64,000 nt of DNA from Desulfarculales bacterium UBA702 (GTDB lineage: Bacteria > Desulfobacterota > Syntrophobacteria > Syntrophobacterales > Syntrophobacteraceae): contig DBMI01000028.1 of NCBI GenBank assembly GCA_002298165.1, positions 134,056 through 198,055 on the forward strand. The letters run 5' to 3'. The notes below the pieces were generated by a model. That model worked only from the letters and a program-made list of their open reading frames with translations. It was not told the DNA's origin and did not search any database. Positions 8,730 through 18,433 of the stretch are shown here, in pieces. The first letter of the stretch is position 1. Each line of letters opens with the position of its first letter. The position numbers and the translations under genes were made by a program.

Positions 8730-10271
8730 TTGGCTGGTGACATCCCTGAAATGGCCGACGAACTTCAATTGTTGTTAGACGTGCTCCCGCCGCATATTCG
8801 TGAAAAACTAGAGTCCAAAGAGAATCTATCATCTCTTGTGGAGATCGTTCTCGATCTTGGCAGGCAACCGGAGGCACGCTTCGAAAACTCCATGGAAGAC
8901 CTGTCCAGTGACCAGGTGACCCATGACGATATTAATTACGTGGTATCGCACATTGGGACCTTTTCGGAAGACAACAGGGCCGGCATCGAGCGCACCCTCC
9001 ACCGCATTTCAGCAATCAGGAACAGGACAGGCGCGATTATCGGCCTCACCTGCCGGGTTGGACGTGCCGTCTTTGGAACCGTTGACATTTTGCGCGACGT
9101 AATCGAGCATGGAAATTCGCTGCTGGTGGGAAGGCCCGGCGTAGGCAAGACAACCCTCCTGCGCGAGGCTGCTCGTGTGCTTGCCGACGATCTCGGAAAG
9201 CGCGTGGTGATTGTTGATACCTCAAATGAAATCGGCGGAGACGGCGATATTCCACACCCCGGCATTGGGCGCGCCCGCAGAATGCAGGTGCCCTCGCCAA
9301 ACAGGCAGCATGCGGTGATGATAGAAGCGGTCGAGAACCATATGCCGCAGGTTGTCGTTATTGACGAAATAGGCAGAGAAGCCGAAGCCGCTGCCGCACG
9401 GACCATTGCCGAGCGCGGCGTGCAATTGATCGCCACGGCCCACGGGAATTCCCTCGAAAACCTTCTCCAGAACCCAACCTTAATGGATCTGGTAGGCGGG
9501 ATTCAGGCCGTGACTCTATCCGATGAGGAAGCCAGGAGGCGTGGGACACAGAAAACTGTCCTTGAACGCAAAGCTCCTCCCACCTTCAATGTAATGATCG
9601 AGATACAGGATCGGGACCGGCTTGCCGTTCACCATAATGTGGCGGACGTGGTAGATCGCTTCCTGAGGGGGAGCCATCTGGAGCCGGAGCTTCGTATAAG
9701 GAAAGAAGACGGGCAGGTTGAAATAAGCCGCACCCCGGCTGAGACTGAAGCTACCTGGGTCCCTGAGAAACCGGCTGCGGGCGCCGCGCCAAGGAGGCCC
9801 AGGCGCAGAGCCGTCAAGATTTTCTCCTACGGAGTAAGCCGTCTGAGGCTGGAGCGAGTTATAAAAAAGTTTCACGTCCCCGCGACAGTGGTAGCCGAAA
9901 TCGACAGGGCCAACCTCATACTTACCCTTAAATCGCAGGAAAAAAGACAGCCTCGCGATATTCGCGAGGCTGAGTCGCGTGGAATCCCGAGATACGTTCT
10001 AAAAAGCAACACCACCACGCAGATGGAAAATTTTCTGCGCTCGATTTTCTATCCCGAAGATTTCGAAGGGGAAGAAGCCGGGCTCAAAGAGGCCCAGACT
10101 GCGGCGGAAACGGTACGCGAACACGGCCGCCCTGTCGAACTGACCCCGCGTACCGCCCAGGTGCGAAGACTTCAGCACCTGATCGCCGAAAAATTCGGCC
10201 TCCGCTCCGCAAGCATAGGGAAAGATCCGCACAGAAGAGTGATTATTCAACCCGAGGAGAGCTATTTTTAG
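8730..10271 (+). CDS. Ycf45-like AAA ATPase with C-terminal R3H-type nucleic-acid-binding domain
   Basis: The 513-residue protein has a SpoIIIAA/Ycf45-type ATPase core at about 85-300: Walker A GRPGVGKTT, Walker B QVVVIDEIG, and IATAHGNSLENLL. The C-terminal third (about 360-510) is basic and ends in an R3H-like section (LQHLIAEKFGLRSASIG followed by RRVII), which binds single-stranded nucleic acid in relatives. Homologues occur in cyanobacteria, plastids and Firmicutes; their role is poorly defined. TTG 8730 has GGAG 7 bp upstream. ATG 8751 is an alternative with a weaker site. Its stop overlaps by 4 bp the stop of the convergent lipoprotein gene. Confidence 0.8.
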   Translation: MAGDIPEMADELQLLLDVLPPHIREKLESKENLSSLVEIVLDLGRQPEARFENSMEDLSSDQVTHDDINYVVSHIGTFSEDNRAGIERTLHRISAIRNRTGAIIGLTCRVGRAVFGTVDILRDVIEHGNSLLVGRPGVGKTTLLREAARVLADDLGKRVVIVDTSNEIGGDGDIPHPGIGRARRMQVPSPNRQHAVMIEAVENHMPQVVVIDEIGREAEAAAARTIAERGVQLIATAHGNSLENLLQNPTLMDLVGGIQAVTLSDEEARRRGTQKTVLERKAPPTFNVMIEIQDRDRLAVHHNVADVVDRFLRGSHLEPELRIRKEDGQVEISRTPAETEATWVPEKPAAGAAPRRPRRRAVKIFSYGVSRLRLERVIKKFHVPATVVAEIDRANLILTLKSQEKRQPRDIREAESRGIPRYVLKSNTTTQMENFLRSIFYPEDFEGEEAGLKEAQTAAETVREHGRPVELTPRTAQVRRLQHLIAEKFGLRSASIGKDPHRRVIIQPEESYF

Positions 10272-11650
10272 TCTCTCCTTTCTATCGGTTCTTTCCGTTT
10301 CCGCGACATTTCTTGGTGTACGTGATTAGAAGCCTCCTTATCTCTTGTCAGTTCGCTTCGTCGTATGACAAGCTCGGCGATATCCCTTATTTTTAGGGGG
10401 CCCCTGCCGCTATAGATTGTGTAGCCCCCAATAGTTGTAGATTTCGTCTTCTTTATCCATGTAAGGAAATTCTGAGCACTTGCCAATTCCGCAAATCTAA
10501 GAGGGAATACATTGCGTTTTTCTGACTTATATTCTGACTCATCTTTTTCATATGTTATTGGTTCACCTATATACAATTGAGATTCGTTTGGTCCGAGTAT
10601 CTTATAAACAGCTAATTCCAGTTCACGTTGGCTTACTAGATCAATGGTGGATTTTTTAGGCTCACCCTTTATAAATCTAACATGTTGAAGGCCTTCCGCA
10701 AGCTCGCGGTCATCAGACAAGACATGTCTTAAAAAATATATATTATTTATATCACATGTCACGGCCTGGGAAAAAATAGGATAATAGATGTCTCCGAAGC
10801 TAACTTTGACTTTACTGGCTGGTGTAGGTTTAGAGTCTGTCACTAAATTGCTAAAATGAACCATTCCTGAGTGGTTATGGGCGGGGATCTTAATAATTAA
10901 GTCGACGGTAAAGTTCCCCGTCAGGTCATATCCTACCGGCGCTTCCTGGAATATAACAGCATTCTTTCCGGCGTCCTTGATAGCACCGGTTATCTCAATG
11001 TACCTGGAGTTCAGGTTGATTGTTTCCTCAATACTTTGTTGGTTTGAGATGCTCGGTGAGGCCGATACCGTTACCGGAAGCTGAGACGGCGCACCGATAC
11101 TCATGTCCAGCGACGCTTTGGTCGTGTGTGTGCGGACAAGTTTGCCCAAATCTACCGTTCCGTATTTAGTCGTAAGTTTATCCATACTGGCGAAAATGGG
11201 ATCATTTTCATTGTCCTGTAAATTCAATTTAACCATCAAGGTGTTTAGTCGATCGGCCGGAGTGAGGTCAGCTTTACCCTTCCATGGCAGATCCTTTTCA
11301 ACTGAGAAAATTATTCGCTTTTTGAAAACCGTTTTATCAATTGTCTTTTTCTCTTCGTCTTCACTCCCCGTATGGAGCAGAGCCTCATAGACTTCCTTCA
11401 TGTCCTTGGCCTTCGAGCCGACAGCCTTAAAAAAACCATGCTGCCCTTCTGCTGTTAATTTTGAGATGGAGGTACTGGTAGATGATTCAGGAGTGTCTAT
11501 TACAAATGCAGATACTTGGACATATCTATCGCTTTTGTCCTTGGCTTCATCGAATTCAATCGATTTGTACCGCCTTGTTAACTCAGTGTGGGCGCAACCG
11601 AAACAAACACATATGATTACTATGATAACCCAAATTCTTGTATGTTTCAT
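10268..11650 (-). CDS. Predicted lipoprotein of unknown function
   Basis: The 460-residue product begins with a lipoprotein signal: basic MKHTR, a hydrophobic stretch and the lipobox CFGCAH, so Cys19 would be lipidated. The rest is extracytoplasmic and shows no family I recognise. It has a Ser/Thr-rich middle and regular beta-strand-like patches. Base composition is visibly more AT-rich than that of its neighbours, which hints at acquisition from elsewhere. It stands alone between the convergent Ycf45-like gene and a 330-bp spacer. Confidence 0.75.
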   Translation of the reverse strand: MKHTRIWVIIVIICVCFGCAHTELTRRYKSIEFDEAKDKSDRYVQVSAFVIDTPESSTSTSISKLTAEGQHGFFKAVGSKAKDMKEVYEALLHTGSEDEEKKTIDKTVFKKRIIFSVEKDLPWKGKADLTPADRLNTLMVKLNLQDNENDPIFASMDKLTTKYGTVDLGKLVRTHTTKASLDMSIGAPSQLPVTVSASPSISNQQSIEETINLNSRYIEITGAIKDAGKNAVIFQEAPVGYDLTGNFTVDLIIKIPAHNHSGMVHFSNLVTDSKPTPASKVKVSFGDIYYPIFSQAVTCDINNIYFLRHVLSDDRELAEGLQHVRFIKGEPKKSTIDLVSQRELELAVYKILGPNESQLYIGEPITYEKDESEYKSEKRNVFPLRFAELASAQNFLTWIKKTKSTTIGGYTIYSGRGPLKIRDIAELVIRRSELTRDKEASNHVHQEMSRKRKEPIERRD

Positions 11651-11983
11651 AAATACCCCCTATTTGGATTGGGTAAATTGAATGGTCCTCATGCACTTGG
11701 ACCGGCCTGAAGTCTACCAACTCGATTATAGGTTGTGATATACTCAGTATTTGGCTGTTCGTCGCAGGTGGTGCTAATTATTAATTGAGCGTAAACATGT
11801 AGTCGCGCGTTTCCAGCGATTAAAAGAGGGTTATTTTCTTGCTTCATCGTTGTGGGGTAACGGTGGTGAATATATAGATGTTCTAAGGTCTGTGCAACTG
11901 AAAAGCTATTTAGAATAGCGATTTGAGGATTAATTTGATTTTCCGTTACTCTGCGAATAACGAGACGACTTGTACTTGTATTC
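11651..11983. other. AT-rich spacer, no gene seen
   Basis: This 330-bp stretch lies upstream of the leftward lipoprotein gene and downstream of the era operon. It is AT-rich, contains no open frame with a start and ribosome site, and presumably holds the lipoprotein promoter, which I could not place. Confidence 0.5.
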
Positions 11984-12334
11984 CTATGGAGATTTTTCGC
12001 CTGTTCCCGAACCCGGCGGCTGAATATATGCTGCCAGGACCAGGACCAGGGAAAAGAGGATCGTTATAAAGGCAACCGTTCCCGCGAGCGCTTTTCCATG
12101 CCAGAGGCTATCGAACCACCGTAAAAACTCGTCCATCAGGACGTTCATTTTTCCGCCATAAACTTCCAGGTTGTGGATGTACCTTTTTGAATTTTCGATT
12201 CCCTCGAGTAGCTCCGATTGGCTGGGATCCGAAGCTGTGAAGTAAATAATCGCTGAACTACCCAGGCCAACTATCAGAACTATAGCAGCGGCGATATAGA
12301 GATATTTTTGCCGGGCTGGTGTTTCTTCATTCAT
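11984..12334 (-). CDS. Small two-helix membrane protein downstream of era
   Basis: The 116-residue protein has one membrane helix at about 11-32 (YIAAAIVLIVGLGSSAIIYF) and a second at about 82-103 (GTVAFITILFSLVLVLAAYI). A predicted helical loop of about 50 residues lies between them. No family is recognised. Its start overlaps the end of era by 4 bp (ATGA type), so it is the last gene of the rnc - radical SAM - era operon and probably translationally coupled. Confidence 0.7.
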   Translation of the reverse strand: MNEETPARQKYLYIAAAIVLIVGLGSSAIIYFTASDPSQSELLEGIENSKRYIHNLEVYGGKMNVLMDEFLRWFDSLWHGKALAGTVAFITILFSLVLVLAAYIQPPGSGTGEKSP

Positions 12335-13254
12335 GTTTGCTGCCCATAACCGAATTCGCGAAGTGCTCGCGGATCCTTTCTCCAGTTTTTACGGACGCGG
12401 ACAAACAGGTTAAGAAAAATATGGCATCCAAGGAAGGTTTCTATCTCCACCCTGGATTGCTTACCGATCTCCTTCAGCATCTGCCCCCCCTTCCCTATTA
12501 TGATAGCCTTTTGAGAATCACGCTCGACGTTAATCGTCGCATCTATTTCTATAAGGTTGCGCTCGGGCACTTCGGTGAAATTATCCACCATTACCGCGAC
12601 TGCATAGGGTACTTCCTGGTGAGCGAGATGAAAAATCTTCTCGCGCACAAGTTCAGCGACAAAAAAGCGCTCGGGCTGGTCGGTCGCATATTCTTCAGGA
12701 AAGTATTGGGGACCTTCCGGAAGAATTGAGAGGATCTCGTTCATAAGATCCGGCACTCCCTCGCCCTTTATAGCAGAGATTGGAAGAACGGCATGAAAGT
12801 CGAGCTTCTCGCGATATGAATCGATAAGCGAAAGGAGTTCTTCTTTGTTCTTTAGTGCATCGACCTTGTTTATAACAAGAATCGCCGGAGTCCGCACCTG
12901 CCGGAGGTTTGCGATAATGTAGTCATCTACCTGTCGTCCGGAAGCATGCGGCTCGATCATGAAACAGATTGCATCCGCTTCGTTTAGCGAAGAAAGTGCG
13001 GTGTCGACCAGTGCACGATTGAACTCGTCTTGCGCCTTGTGAATTCCGGGAGTATCCACCAGCACCATCTGGTAATCAGGCTCGGTCAGGATACCAACTA
13101 TCCTGTTCCTCGTTGTCTGAGGCTTTGGGGCGGTAATCGATATCTTTTGCCTGAGGAGCCGGTTAAGAAGAGTTGACTTCCCCACATTCGGGGCTCCAAT
13201 AATCGCGACATAACCGGATTTAAATTTTTTTGAATTCTTTTCCTCGACCGGCAC
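12331..13254 (-). CDS. era: GTPase Era
   Basis: The 307-residue GTPase binds the 3' end of 16S rRNA and helps 30S subunit assembly. The GTPase domain (about 10-175) shows G1 GAPNVGKST, G3 DTPGIHK and G4 NKVD. A C-terminal KH domain (about 205-290) contains IIIGKGGQMLKEIG. Length matches the family. It lies downstream of rnc and a radical SAM gene in one leftward operon, the usual rnc-era association with one gene inserted. Confidence 0.97.
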   Translation of the reverse strand: MPVEEKNSKKFKSGYVAIIGAPNVGKSTLLNRLLRQKISITAPKPQTTRNRIVGILTEPDYQMVLVDTPGIHKAQDEFNRALVDTALSSLNEADAICFMIEPHASGRQVDDYIIANLRQVRTPAILVINKVDALKNKEELLSLIDSYREKLDFHAVLPISAIKGEGVPDLMNEILSILPEGPQYFPEEYATDQPERFFVAELVREKIFHLAHQEVPYAVAVMVDNFTEVPERNLIEIDATINVERDSQKAIIIGKGGQMLKEIGKQSRVEIETFLGCHIFLNLFVRVRKNWRKDPRALREFGYGQQT

Positions 13255-13286
13255 TTGAATTCTCCTGCGACGAAGTCGCGCTAACG

Positions 13287-14306
13287 CTAATCCGAAAACT
13301 CCAGGACAAATTGCATCCCGGTAAGCACCGGGTCAGCTTTTACGATAACTGAACTGAATTTCAACTCTGATTCAAAATAGCCGATATTTGATCTTTGCGG
13401 GCCGATAATCTCACTGATCCTATTCGACGCTGATCTGATCAAAATAGAGCCCCCTGCCCTTCCGGCAAGTTCTCTTTCAATCCTTTCACGCCACCACCTG
13501 CACCGGACAAGGTACCCGAAAGCCGGATGATTCGGACCGGCAAGAACAACGCCTGGGAGATCAAGTGCGGGATCGGCTTGAAGTCCCATGCGCGCCGCCG
13601 GAATGCCGGCAGCCAGAAGCATGTCAAAACCAGGAACAACCCAGTCGATCGCCTCATCGACGCTAAGAGGCTTGTAAGCCCCTGAGCCGAACATGTCAGC
13701 AAGACGAGAGCCTCTCAGCACAAGAGCAGGATAGATTCTTACGAAATCCGGTCCAATTTCTATCGTGCGGTTTACCGACTGCAAAAAAATCGAGGCGCTG
13801 TCTCCCGGTAGCCCAGCCATTAACTGAATTCCCAGCAACCAGCCCCGCTGTCTAACCAGGGCGGCGGATTCGATTACCTCTTTTGCCGTATATCCCCTGC
13901 CGCTTGCATCGAGTACGGAGTCGGACAGGCTTTGCGCTCCAAGCTCGATCGTTTTCACCGGAAAGCGGTCGAGGATTTCACAAATCTCCTCTCCAAGACA
14001 GTCCGGCCTGGTTGAAAATCTTATTCCGGTAAAGATGCCGCGGGACACCATGGAGCCGGCATACTCAAGAATGCCGGTCATAACTGGTCGAGGCAGAGCA
14101 GAGAAGGTTCCACCGTAAAAAGCAGCCTCCCCGGGACGTCCCGAAGTTTTCACCTGTTCGGCATGCAGATCGAGCCGCGCCCTGGCGGCCTCAAATATAT
14201 CGCCCTTTTCTCCCGAGGTGACCGCGAACTGATTGCAGTAAACACACTGGAAGGGGCATCCTGCGTGCTGAAGGAATACAGGGTAAATCAATTTATCAGG
14301 ATTCAT
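13287..14306 (-). CDS. Elp3-like radical SAM protein between rnc and era
   Basis: The 339-residue protein starts with a radical SAM cluster motif CPFQCVYC (CX3CX2C) close to the N-terminus. Further core motifs are AFYGGTFSALP, TRPDC and ELGAQSLSD, typical of the Elp3/YtqA-like branch of the superfamily. The substrate is unknown. The histone-acetyltransferase part of true Elp3 is absent. Its start overlaps rnc by 11 bp and it ends 32 bp before era, so it belongs to the RNA-processing operon. Confidence 0.85.
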   Translation of the reverse strand: MNPDKLIYPVFLQHAGCPFQCVYCNQFAVTSGEKGDIFEAARARLDLHAEQVKTSGRPGEAAFYGGTFSALPRPVMTGILEYAGSMVSRGIFTGIRFSTRPDCLGEEICEILDRFPVKTIELGAQSLSDSVLDASGRGYTAKEVIESAALVRQRGWLLGIQLMAGLPGDSASIFLQSVNRTIEIGPDFVRIYPALVLRGSRLADMFGSGAYKPLSVDEAIDWVVPGFDMLLAAGIPAARMGLQADPALDLPGVVLAGPNHPAFGYLVRCRWWRERIERELAGRAGGSILIRSASNRISEIIGPQRSNIGYFESELKFSSVIVKADPVLTGMQFVLEFSD

Positions 14307-15033
14307 TCAGGGTCAAAAACTCGGGGCTTTCGATGATTTGCTCCATTGCCTTCCTGGCAGCTTCCTGCTGAGCTTCCTTCTTGCTCTTGCCGGAGCCGTT
14401 GGCGAGCACACGGTCGCCGATCACCACCCGCATGTGGAATGTTTTGTCATGATCCGGCCCGGACTCGGCTTCCAGAAAATAAGTCGGCGTGAGTTTTAGC
14501 CTGGCCTGGGTAAATTCCTGGAGCTGTGTTTTATAGTCCTTATCGAGAGCCTTGAGGAGGTAGTCCTCCTCCCTGTTTTCAAGGTAGCCGTAAAACATTT
14601 TCTTCACTATGCGCACGGCTGCTTCAAGCCCTCCGTCAAGATAAACGGCCGCCAGCAGCGCCTCCAGGGCATCGGCAAGCAGCGAGGGCTTTTTCCGCCC
14701 GCCCGAGAGTTCCTCGCCCTTTCCGAGAAGCAAATAGCCACCCAGGTGCACGCTCGATGCGATTTGTGCCAGCTCGCGCTCGTTTACAATGGAGGAGCGA
14801 AGGCGCGAGAGTTCACCTTCGTCGTATTCAGGAAAGCGTTCGAGCAGTATGTGGCTTATTGCCAGGCCCAAGACCGAGTCGCCCAGAAACTCCAGTGTCT
14901 CATTGTCCATCGCAATGTCGGGGTTCTCGTATGCGAAGGAACGGTGAATCAGAGCGCGCAAGAGCAAGTCCCGATTTTGGAACTGGTATTCGAGTTCGGC
15001 TTCCAGTTTTTCAACATCAATATCTTGCGGCAT
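14296..15033 (-). CDS. rnc: Ribonuclease III
   Basis: The 245-residue enzyme cleaves double-stranded RNA in rRNA maturation and mRNA turnover. The catalytic domain has the signature NETLEFLGDSVLGLAIS with the acidic residues that bind Mg, plus the second acidic patch LADALEALLAAVYLDGG. A double-stranded RNA-binding domain follows (about 165-240: YKTQLQEFTQ, then SGKSKKEAQQEAARKA). It is the first gene of the leftward operon. The promoter must lie in the 145-bp divergent spacer shared with the phosphatase gene. Confidence 0.97.
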   Translation of the reverse strand: MPQDIDVEKLEAELEYQFQNRDLLLRALIHRSFAYENPDIAMDNETLEFLGDSVLGLAISHILLERFPEYDEGELSRLRSSIVNERELAQIASSVHLGGYLLLGKGEELSGGRKKPSLLADALEALLAAVYLDGGLEAAVRIVKKMFYGYLENREEDYLLKALDKDYKTQLQEFTQARLKLTPTYFLEAESGPDHDKTFHMRVVIGDRVLANGSGKSKKEAQQEAARKAMEQIIESPEFLTLNES

Positions 15034-15178
15034 GGCCCTTTTGTGCTATTATTGTAGTTTACTCTTTGAGCTGGCTGAATGATTCTAACCCCAGCTCTAC
15101 CTGACCACTTAAGATAATATACACATTTTAGGGCGGTTTGAGCAGATTTTGGCCCGGCACCTAACGGATCAGAAATAA

Positions 15179-15733
15179 ATGCTCTTTTGGATCGATTCTC
15201 CACAAGCAAGCGACTCCAACTTCATTTTCATCGACCGTGACGGAGTTGTAAATGAAAACCGGCCCGACTATGTGAAAAATGTACGGGAATTTCGTGTTTA
15301 TCCGGATGCGCTTGAAGCATTAGCGCTTCTGAATCGCAGGAACATTTCCGTCATAATTGTCAGCAACCAGTCCGGAATAAATCGAGGCTTCATTTCCTGG
15401 GACGACTTCTGGCAAATGCATGACGCCATGATCGCCGAGGTGGAGCTATCCGGCGGGAAGATTGCCGCGGCGCTCTATTGTCCACACCGGCCCGATGAAT
15501 TATGCGAATGCAGGAAACCCATGCCGGCGATGGTCTCGGCAGCAGTTCGCCTCTTTGAAATCGATCCGCGGCGAACTTTTTTCATCGGGGACAGTTCAAC
15601 CGATATGGAAGCCGCTACAAATGCCGGGTGTCGGAGTATCCTCATCCGGCGTGCCGGCCAGAGTTCACTGGAAACCGGGACAGGAGGCATACAGGTTTTT
15701 TCAAATCTGCTCGATGCCGTACAAAGCATTTAA
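15179..15733 (+). CDS. gmhB: HAD-IIIA phosphatase, GmhB-like (heptose 1,7-bisphosphate 7-phosphatase)
   Basis: The 184-residue HAD phosphatase has the catalytic DXDX motif FIDRDGVVN, motif II VSNQSG, a lysine in CRKP and the acidic motif GDSSTDM. The zinc loop CPHRPDELCECRKP holds the Cys-His-Cys-Cys set typical of GmhB, which dephosphorylates D-glycero-D-manno-heptose 1,7-bisphosphate for lipopolysaccharide core synthesis. GmhB relatives that act on histidinol phosphate cannot be fully excluded. The ribosome site before ATG 15179 is weak. The gene stands alone. Confidence 0.85.
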   Translation: MLFWIDSPQASDSNFIFIDRDGVVNENRPDYVKNVREFRVYPDALEALALLNRRNISVIIVSNQSGINRGFISWDDFWQMHDAMIAEVELSGGKIAAALYCPHRPDELCECRKPMPAMVSAAVRLFEIDPRRTFFIGDSSTDMEAATNAGCRSILIRRAGQSSLETGTGGIQVFSNLLDAVQSI

Positions 15734-15838
15734 CCAACAGCACCGGAGGGTTTTTGTTTATAATTCTCCGAAATGCCGGCTTCCTTTGAGCACATCCCAG
15801 GATTGCCGACACTATAACATCCTTGAAAGGGACAAAAG

Positions 15839-17743
15839 ATGCCTGATTTCGACAACAACCGCTATGCTCCACTTTTGAAAGAGAAAATGTCGGCCGAGAG
15901 CTACCGCAAACTGACAGCCCTGGAAAACCTGAAGCTCTTCGAATTCGTTGGAGAATATGTCGAACTATGCAAGCCCGACTCCGTATATATGTGCGACGAC
16001 AGCGACACCGATGCTGAATATATTAGGCGGAACACCCTCAAACTGGGGGAAGAGAAGACGCTGGCCAAGGAAGGCCATACGGTCCACTACGACGGGTACG
16101 AGGACCAGGGCAGAGCACCCGGCGCGACCAAGAACCTAATCAGCAAAGAGATGCTCCCGCTTATGGCTGCCCTTCTGCCCAAGGAGCGTGAAGAGGGTCT
16201 TGCCGAAGTGCGCCAGATTCTCGATGGTATCATGAAAGGCAAGGAGGCGATCGTAAAGCTGAGTTGCGAAGCTCCGACCGGCGGCCCGTTTGCTATCGGC
16301 TGCGCCCAGATGACTGACTCCTTCTACGTATGCCATTCCGAGGAGTTGCTCTACCGCCGCGGGTATGAACATTTTCGGAAAATGAGCGACAAGGACAGGT
16401 TCTTTCGTTTCGTTCACAGCGCCGGTCGTCTCGACGAGAGGGGCAATTCAGTAGACCTCGATAACAGAAGAATTTATCAGGATCTCGAGGATTTCATCGT
16501 ACTTTCGACTAATAACCAGTATGCGGGAAATTCCGTTGGCCTGAAAAAACACGCCATGAGGCTTGCGATTAAACTCTCGGGGATGGAAGGCTGGCTTTGC
16601 GAACACATGTTCGTCATGTCCGTCCAGGATGAGAAAAAAGGCCGCTCGACGATCTTCTGCGGTGCATTTCCATCCGCGTGCGGCAAAACTTCAACCGCAA
16701 TGCTTCCCGGCGAGAAGATCATAGGCGACGACATAGCCTATTTTCGTAACATAGACGGGGAATTCCGGGCGGCAAATGTAGAAAACGGAATATTCGGGAT
16801 AATCAAGGACGTCAATCCCGACGATGACCCGCTGATCTTTAAAACGCTCCAGACATCGGGGAAGGAAATAATTTTCTCGAATATTCTGACCGGGCCCGAC
16901 AACAATCCGTATTGGCTCGGGATGGGGATAGACCCGCCGAAGAAAGGCCGGAACTTCTCTGGTGAATGGTATGAGGGCAAAAAGGACGCTGCCGGCAATA
17001 CGATTCCGTTTGCCCACAGTAACGCCAGATACACGCTGCGGCTTGGTTACCTTGAAAACATAGATGCTTCATACAATGATCCGAATGGCGTTCTGGTTCA
17101 GGGAATCATATACGGCGGGCGCGACAGCGATACATCCAGCCCCATCGAGGAGTCGCCGGACTGGAGAAGCGGGATCATTCTCAAGGCATGCACGCTTGAA
17201 TCCGAAACGACATCGGCCACCATAGGGCAGGAAGGAGTTCTTGCTCCACAGCCCATGGCGAACCTGGACTTCATCAGCTACCCCATAGGACAGTACATTA
17301 CCAACAATGTTCGTTTCGTCGAGGGAATCAAGGAAGTGCCGCGCATTTTCGCGGTAAACTACTTTCTCAGAGACGCGAACGGACGTTTTCTAACCGGCAA
17401 AATCGATAAAAAGGTCTGGATGCATTGGGCTGAGCGTCGCATCCACAATGAACTTGACGCTCATAGGACTCCCCTTGGTTTCATTCCCATCTATGAAGAT
17501 CTGCGAGAGATGTTTCGCGACATCCTCGATCAGGACTTTTCCAGGGAACTCTACGAGGAGTTGTTTAAGTTCCGGATCGACCCCTGGATAGCGAAGATTT
17601 CCCGCGCCACTCGCTTTTATCACCGAACGGCACCCGATTGCCCCAAGGAATACTACGATACATGGAAATCAACGGTGGAGAAGCTTGAGGGGCTAAAGGG
17701 AAAATTCGGCCGGTTCATCGCTCCGGGAGCATATAGCGAGTAA
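15839..17743 (+). CDS. pckG: Phosphoenolpyruvate carboxykinase (GTP)
   Basis: The 634-residue enzyme interconverts oxaloacetate plus GTP with PEP, CO2 and GDP. Its length and motifs match the GTP family: the P-loop FPSACGKTST with the reactive cysteine, GDDIAYFRN for metal and substrate binding, and the nucleotide loop region EGVLAPQPM. It would feed gluconeogenesis or run in the reverse, anaplerotic direction in an anaerobe (inference). A good site AAAGGGA precedes the ATG. It is followed after 9 bp by the DUF1614 membrane protein gene, probably in one transcript. Confidence 0.96.
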   Translation: MPDFDNNRYAPLLKEKMSAESYRKLTALENLKLFEFVGEYVELCKPDSVYMCDDSDTDAEYIRRNTLKLGEEKTLAKEGHTVHYDGYEDQGRAPGATKNLISKEMLPLMAALLPKEREEGLAEVRQILDGIMKGKEAIVKLSCEAPTGGPFAIGCAQMTDSFYVCHSEELLYRRGYEHFRKMSDKDRFFRFVHSAGRLDERGNSVDLDNRRIYQDLEDFIVLSTNNQYAGNSVGLKKHAMRLAIKLSGMEGWLCEHMFVMSVQDEKKGRSTIFCGAFPSACGKTSTAMLPGEKIIGDDIAYFRNIDGEFRAANVENGIFGIIKDVNPDDDPLIFKTLQTSGKEIIFSNILTGPDNNPYWLGMGIDPPKKGRNFSGEWYEGKKDAAGNTIPFAHSNARYTLRLGYLENIDASYNDPNGVLVQGIIYGGRDSDTSSPIEESPDWRSGIILKACTLESETTSATIGQEGVLAPQPMANLDFISYPIGQYITNNVRFVEGIKEVPRIFAVNYFLRDANGRFLTGKIDKKVWMHWAERRIHNELDAHRTPLGFIPIYEDLREMFRDILDQDFSRELYEELFKFRIDPWIAKISRATRFYHRTAPDCPKEYYDTWKSTVEKLEGLKGKFGRFIAPGAYSE

Positions 17744-17752
17744 CGAGAATAG

Positions 17753-18433
17753 ATGTTTTTTCCACCTTTTCTGATTTTTTTCCTTTTTGTTTTCCTGTTC
17801 TTGCTGCTGTTCGCGTTCGGGATGGTCCAGTTTGGCTTGTTCAGCTGGGCCTTTTCCCGAATCGGGATCCCGCCGGAATATCTCTTTTCGCTACTTTTCC
17901 TGTGTATTATCGGGAGTATGATTAATATCCCCATCCGCAGGATGCGAATTGAAGAGGATATCGACGACTGGAACGTTATATCCTTCTTTGGGATGCGCTT
18001 CCGCCCGCCCCGCTCCGACAGGCCAAACGAAATAGTGCTCGCGGTGAATGTTGGCGGCGCGATTATCCCTTCGTTGCTTTCATTCTATTTGCTTGCACAT
18101 ACTCCTCACCCTGTTCGGATGCTGATGGCTCTTGGGGCCGTCACCTACGTGGTCTATCGCATAGCACGCCCGGTCCAGGGCGTCGGTATTGCCATCCCGA
18201 TGTTCATCCCGCCCATTGTAGCGGCCGCTGCCGCCATGATATTCAATTATGACTGGGCCGCTCCAACCGCATACGTCTCCGGAACCCTGGGCACGCTGAT
18301 GGGAGCCGATCTCCTGCACCTTGACAAGCTTAAGCGCTTGAGGGCGCCGGTAGCCTCCATTGGCGGCGCCGGCACTTTCGACGGTATTTTTCTAACCGGC
18401 ATCCTCGCCGTTCTTCTCTCGCCGGCCGGATGA
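17753..18433 (+). CDS. DUF1614-type integral membrane protein
   Basis: The 226-residue protein is almost entirely membrane-embedded. It has an N-terminal helix (about 3-28), a second at 42-58, and four to five further helices after residue 90. A conserved-looking glycine-rich end (SIGGAGTFDGIFLTGILAVL) is typical of DUF1614, a family with no known function. It starts 9 bp after pckG, which suggests coupling with that gene. Confidence 0.75.
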   Translation: MFFPPFLIFFLFVFLFLLLFAFGMVQFGLFSWAFSRIGIPPEYLFSLLFLCIIGSMINIPIRRMRIEEDIDDWNVISFFGMRFRPPRSDRPNEIVLAVNVGGAIIPSLLSFYLLAHTPHPVRMLMALGAVTYVVYRIARPVQGVGIAIPMFIPPIVAAAAAMIFNYDWAAPTAYVSGTLGTLMGADLLHLDKLKRLRAPVASIGGAGTFDGIFLTGILAVLLSPAG

